Shown piece by piece: positions 7,208 to 9,589 of a stretch of DNA of 9,589 nucleotides (position 1 is its first letter; every line of letters starts with the position of its first letter). The notes under the pieces are model-generated. The model ran no database searches, was not told the DNA's origin, and saw only the letters and a list, made by a program, of their open reading frames with translations. Location of the stretch: NCBI GenBank assembly GCA_007120675.1, contig SKNE01000273.1, positions 1-9,589 of the forward strand, written 5' to 3'. The position numbers were made by a program, and so were the translations under genes. Source of the stretch: Bacteroidales bacterium. GTDB taxonomy: Bacteria; Bacteroidota; Bacteroidia; Bacteroidales; UBA7960.

Positions 7208-8341
7208 TCACCTGGCAATTCCCGACAGCACATCCACCAGCTGCCGGACTTCTGACAGCGTGTTATAGCGGCTGAATGATATCCGCAGCGAAGGCAATTG
7301 GGTGTCCACCCCCATGGCGGTGAGCACGTGCGATCCCCTGTGTGCACCGGATGCACAGGCACTGCCTGAGGAGACGCAAATACCGGCCATGTCGAGCCGG
7401 GGTAGCAGCATCTCGGGATCAATGCCTGCCGGCAGGGAGATGTTCAGGATGGTATGTAGCGACGAGCCCTCCACATCCCCGTTAAACCGTACCCCCGTGA
7501 TTTGTTCCTTCAAGAGCCTGATGCAGGCCTCTTTGAGAGCGCCGATGTGGCGCTGATCCTCTTCCATCCGCTCATGGGCGACCTCAAGGGCCTTGGCAAG
7601 GCCAGCGATCGCGCATACATTTTCTGTGCCTGCCCGCATGTTTCGTTCCTGTCCGCCGCCCTGTACGAAGGGCTGAAAGAAGTGGCCATTGCGCACGATC
7701 ATAAAGCCTGTGCCTTTGGGTCCGTGGAATTTATGGGCACTGGCCACGGCGAAGTCCATGCCGAGCTGCTGCATGTTCATATGGTACTTCCCCACGGTCT
7801 GGACGGTATCTGAATGGAAGAGGGCCCCCTGACGCTTGCAGAGATCCGCCACCATCTTCACCGGCAAAAGATTGGCTGTTTCATTATTGGCATGCATGAG
7901 GCTGACCACCGCCGGCTTATGTTGTTCAAGCAACCTGGCCAGGTGATCTGCTGACACGCGGCCCAGCTTATCGATGTCCACCAGGTGTAGCTGTATCTCC
8001 TGGTCAGCCGCCATTCTGTTCAAGGGTTGCAATACCGCCGGATGCTCTATTGCCGCAGTGATAAAATGCTTATAACCCAAATCCCTGGCACAACCCCACA
8101 GCACGGCATTATTTGCTTCAGTCCCCCCCGAACAAAAGAACAGTTCGGACGGAGCCACATGCAGCATGGCCGCCACCTTTCGGCGGGCCTGCTCCAGGAG
8201 CACGCGAGCCCGCCTGCCTGCCTCATGCACCGAAGACGGGTTCCCGAAATGCTCCTCCATGCAGGAGGCCATCTCTTCTATTACAGCAGGATCCATGGGT
8301 GTACTGGCCGCATGGTCAAGGTAAATCAGGCGCTTTCTCAT
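7208..8341 (-). CDS. Cysteine desulfurase, group I (NifS/IscS type), PLP-dependent
   Basis: A 377-residue fold-type I aminotransferase-like enzyme that removes sulfur from L-cysteine as an enzyme persulfide, giving alanine and supplying iron-sulfur clusters or tRNA thiolation. Motifs in order: YLDHAASTP at 7-15; GNPSSVHEAG at 33-42; the PLP phosphate-binding SGGTEANN at 71-78; EHPAV with H100 stacking on PLP; D178 and Q181; SAHKFHGPKG with Schiff-base K204; RAGTEN at 236-241; and SSGSACASG at 324-332 with catalytic C329. The long C-terminal loop around C329 indicates group I rather than SufS. The start at 8341 gives the family N-terminus; the reading frame stays open to 8542 but that extension is not family-like. 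No IscU, Suf or tRNA-modification gene is adjacent. It converges on the lipoprotein operon with a 20-bp gap and no evident terminator. Confidence 0.96.
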   Translation of the reverse strand: MRKRLIYLDHAASTPMDPAVIEEMASCMEEHFGNPSSVHEAGRRARVLLEQARRKVAAMLHVAPSELFFCSGGTEANNAVLWGCARDLGYKHFITAAIEHPAVLQPLNRMAADQEIQLHLVDIDKLGRVSADHLARLLEQHKPAVVSLMHANNETANLLPVKMVADLCKRQGALFHSDTVQTVGKYHMNMQQLGMDFAVASAHKFHGPKGTGFMIVRNGHFFQPFVQGGGQERNMRAGTENVCAIAGLAKALEVAHERMEEDQRHIGALKEACIRLLKEQITGVRFNGDVEGSSLHTILNISLPAGIDPEMLLPRLDMAGICVSSGSACASGAHRGSHVLTAMGVDTQLPSLRISFSRYNTLSEVRQLVDVLSGIAR

Positions 8342-8346
8342 ACATG

Positions 8347-8354
8347 CAAAAGTA
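8347..8354 (-). promoter_or_regulatory. Candidate -7 promoter element for the cysteine desulfurase gene
   Basis: The minus strand reads TACTTTTG, an exact TAnnTTTG match. It ends only 5 bases before the ATG at 8341, so transcription would begin at or within a base or two of the start codon and the mRNA would be leaderless or nearly so. No clear -33 TTTG is seen at the usual distance. Confidence 0.45.
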
Positions 8355-8439
8355 CATGAAGTTTTTTCATTGGGGATGAGCAGGTCCCCGTGCTGGCCAG
8401 AAAAGTGGGTGGACAAACAATTTATTGAAACAAAAAACG

Positions 8440-8447
8440 TACTTTTG
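8440..8447 (+). promoter_or_regulatory. Candidate -7 promoter element for the glycosyltransferase gene
   Basis: The plus strand reads TACTTTTG, an exact match to the Bacteroidota -7 consensus, inside an A/T-rich stretch. Transcription would start near 8453, giving a leader of about 65 bases before the GTG at 8520. A TTG at 8425-8427 is too close to be the -33 element, so only the -7 box supports the call. Confidence 0.45.
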
Positions 8448-8452
8448 ACATG

Positions 8453-8491
8453 CGGGCGCCAGCGGCTTACCGTAGAGTCCACGTGCGCCCG
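8453..8491 (+). promoter_or_regulatory. Possible stem-loop in the leader of the glycosyltransferase mRNA
   Basis: CGGGCGC at 8453-8459 is the exact reverse complement of GCGCCCG at 8485-8491, giving a 7-bp G/C-only stem with a 25-base loop. It would lie at the very start of the predicted transcript from the TACTTTTG box. There is no following T-run, so it is not a terminator. A role in mRNA stability or translation is possible, and so is chance in a G/C-rich segment. Confidence 0.2.
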
Positions 8492-8519
8492 GCAAAACCT
8501 GAAAAACTGAATCAATACT

Positions 8520-9263
8520 GTGGCTGACGCCCTGGTCATCATTCCTACTTACAACGAGCGGGAAAACGTAGAAAAGGTCATACGTATGATCTTTTCCCTC
8601 CCGCGGGTTTTCCATGTGCTGGTGGTGGACGACAACTCGCCCGACGGGACCGCCCGGGTGGTGAGTGAAATGATGTCTGTCTTTCCTGGATCCCTCTTCC
8701 TGGAAAAGAGGACAGGCAAGCTTGGACTGGGAACCGCTTACATCCACGGCTTCAAGTGGGCCCTGGACAGGGGCTACGAGTACATTTTTGAGATGGATGC
8801 CGACTTGTCGCACAATCCCGACGACCTGGTTCAGCTGTATGAGGCTTGCGCCGTGGAAGGGTATGACCTGGCCATCGGTTCCAGGTATATCGACGGGGTC
8901 AATGTGGTGAACTGGCCGCTGGGCAGGGTGTTGATGTCGTACATGGCATCCATTTATGTCAGGACCATCACCCGGATGCCGGTATATGACACCACCGCGG
9001 GCTTCAAGTGCTATAAACGCCGGGTGCTGGAAGCCATTCCCCTGGATGACATTCGTTTTACGGGTTATGCCTTTCAGATCGAGATGAAGTTCAGGGCCTG
9101 GAAGCTGGGCTTCAAGATCCGGGAGGTAAGCATTGTGTTCACTGACCGCACGGAAGGGGAGTCAAAGATGAGCACCGGGATATTCAGGGAAGCTGTGCTG
9201 GGGGTGATAAAGCTCAAGTGGAAGAGCCTGGTTAGTCCGAAAAAATACAGTGCCCCCGACTGA
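8520..9263 (+). CDS. Polyprenol-phosphate mannosyltransferase-like glycosyltransferase (GT2, DPM1 family)
   Basis: A 247-residue GT-A fold enzyme of the dolichol/polyprenol monophosphomannose synthase group, which moves a sugar (usually mannose from GDP-mannose) onto a lipid phosphate at the cytoplasmic face of the inner membrane. Motifs: IIPTYNERENV at 7-17; VVDDNSPDGT at 35-44 with D37 and D38; GLGTAYIHGF at 69-78; the metal-binding DAD at 93-95 in EMDADLSHNP; IGSRYIDG at 119-126; and TTAGFKCYKR at 158-167. It is the short form, with no C-terminal membrane segments. The start is GTG at 8520: an in-frame TGA at 8508-8510 rules out anything longer, and a later start would cut the first strand. 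In Bacteroidota the lipid-linked sugar may feed protein O-glycosylation; that link is inferred. Dihydroorotase follows, a neighbourhood I recall as common in the phylum. Confidence 0.92.
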   Translation: MADALVIIPTYNERENVEKVIRMIFSLPRVFHVLVVDDNSPDGTARVVSEMMSVFPGSLFLEKRTGKLGLGTAYIHGFKWALDRGYEYIFEMDADLSHNPDDLVQLYEACAVEGYDLAIGSRYIDGVNVVNWPLGRVLMSYMASIYVRTITRMPVYDTTAGFKCYKRRVLEAIPLDDIRFTGYAFQIEMKFRAWKLGFKIREVSIVFTDRTEGESKMSTGIFREAVLGVIKLKWKSLVSPKKYSAPD

Positions 9264-9284
9264 GTATTCAACACCGCCCTGTGA

Positions 9285-9292
9285 TACCTTTG
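9285..9292 (+). promoter_or_regulatory. Candidate -7 promoter element for the dihydroorotase gene
   Basis: TACCTTTG matches TAnnTTTG exactly and lies in the 84-bp gap after the glycosyltransferase stop. Transcription would begin near 9298, about 50 bases before the preferred ATG at 9348 and 23 before the upstream ATG at 9321. No -33 TTTG is evident at the expected spacing, so the gene may instead be read through from the glycosyltransferase. Confidence 0.4.
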
Positions 9293-9347
9293 ACAGATCC
9301 GTTTGTAAAAACAGCCTGCCATGAACCGGGCCTTTAAGCAAAAAACC

Positions 9348-9589
9348 ATGTCGTCATACCTTCTTAAGAATGCCACCATTGTCAATGAGGGACAGCAAAT
9401 CAAAGGCGACCTGCTCATACGGGACGGATGGATTGAAAAGTTGTTTATCGGCGGGCAGTCCGCTTCAATTGACGAGGGCTCACACCGGGTACTGGACCTT
9501 ACGGGGATGTATCTCTTACCCGGCGTGATTGATGACCAGGTGCACTTCCGCGAACCTGGATTCACCCACAAGGCGGACCTGGCCAGCGA
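9348..9589 (+). CDS. pyrC: Dihydroorotase, 5' portion, truncated by the window edge
   Basis: The first 80 residues of an amidohydrolase-superfamily dihydroorotase (COG0044 type), which interconverts N-carbamoyl-aspartate and dihydroorotate in pyrimidine synthesis in the cytoplasm. The N-terminus has the usual small beta-sandwich (YLLKNATIVNEG, GDLLIRDGWIEKL) followed by LDLTGMYLLPGVIDDQVHFREPG as the first metal-binding strand, given here from residue 49 to 71 in outline: DLTG at 50-53, LLPGVID at 56-62, QVHFREPG at 64-71. In most amidohydrolases this motif is HxH; here the first histidine is Q64 and the second is H66. I recall this Gln form as typical of Bacteroidota enzymes. Start 9348 matches the family N-terminus. 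An in-frame ATG at 9321, downstream of a TAA at 9306-9308, would add nine residues. The reading frame is open to the last base. Confidence 0.93.
   Translation, partial: MSSYLLKNATIVNEGQQIKGDLLIRDGWIEKLFIGGQSASIDEGSHRVLDLTGMYLLPGVIDDQVHFREPGFTHKADLAS

Noticed and set aside
8372..8389. GGGGA/TCCCC inverted repeat upstream of the desulfurase gene, considered as an operator or attenuator
   Set aside because: A 5-bp stem with an 8-base loop is common by chance; it lies upstream of the predicted transcript start and shows no second copy.

Overview
The window looks like chromosomal DNA from a member of the Bacteroidota, probably Bacteroidales-like, with a fairly high G+C content. The evidence is an outer-membrane TonB-dependent receptor followed by lipoproteins with DUF5689/DUF6359-type modules (families I know essentially from Bacteroidota), acidic residues after the lipobox cysteines, no clear Shine-Dalgarno sequences, several copies of the Bacteroidota -7 promoter motif TAnnTTTG, and a dihydroorotase whose HxH motif reads QVH.

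Left region (1-1409): the last codons of an unidentified plus-strand gene converge on a two-gene minus-strand operon. That operon encodes a secreted endonuclease/exonuclease/phosphatase (EEP) family enzyme and, 3 bp downstream, a small lysine-rich protein with a ribbon-helix-helix-like core and a C-terminal QLKLF peptide resembling a sliding-clamp binding motif.

Centre (1410-7187): a 91-bp divergent promoter region separates the EEP operon from a plus-strand operon. This encodes an 858-residue TonB-dependent receptor without a SusD partner or N-terminal carboxypeptidase-like domain, then two tandem lipoproteins. The lipoproteins share a closely related N-terminal DUF5689 (OB-fold-like) module of about 210 residues but differ afterwards: the first carries a second DUF5689-like half, the second a DUF6359-like domain plus a choice-of-anchor J/cleaved-adhesin-like beta-sandwich. 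Together with the secreted EEP enzyme this resembles a surface capture-cleave-import system. My working hypothesis is scavenging of extracellular nucleic acid or another phosphodiester/phosphate ester. The substrate is inferred, not shown.

Right region (7208-9589): housekeeping genes. A group I cysteine desulfurase lies on the minus strand, converging on the lipoprotein operon. A divergent promoter region with TACTTTTG on both strands separates it from a polyprenol-phosphate mannose synthase-like glycosyltransferase that starts with GTG. The 5' end of a dihydroorotase follows and runs off the window. No RNA genes, insertion sequences, CRISPR arrays or gene-free stretches above 300 bp were seen.
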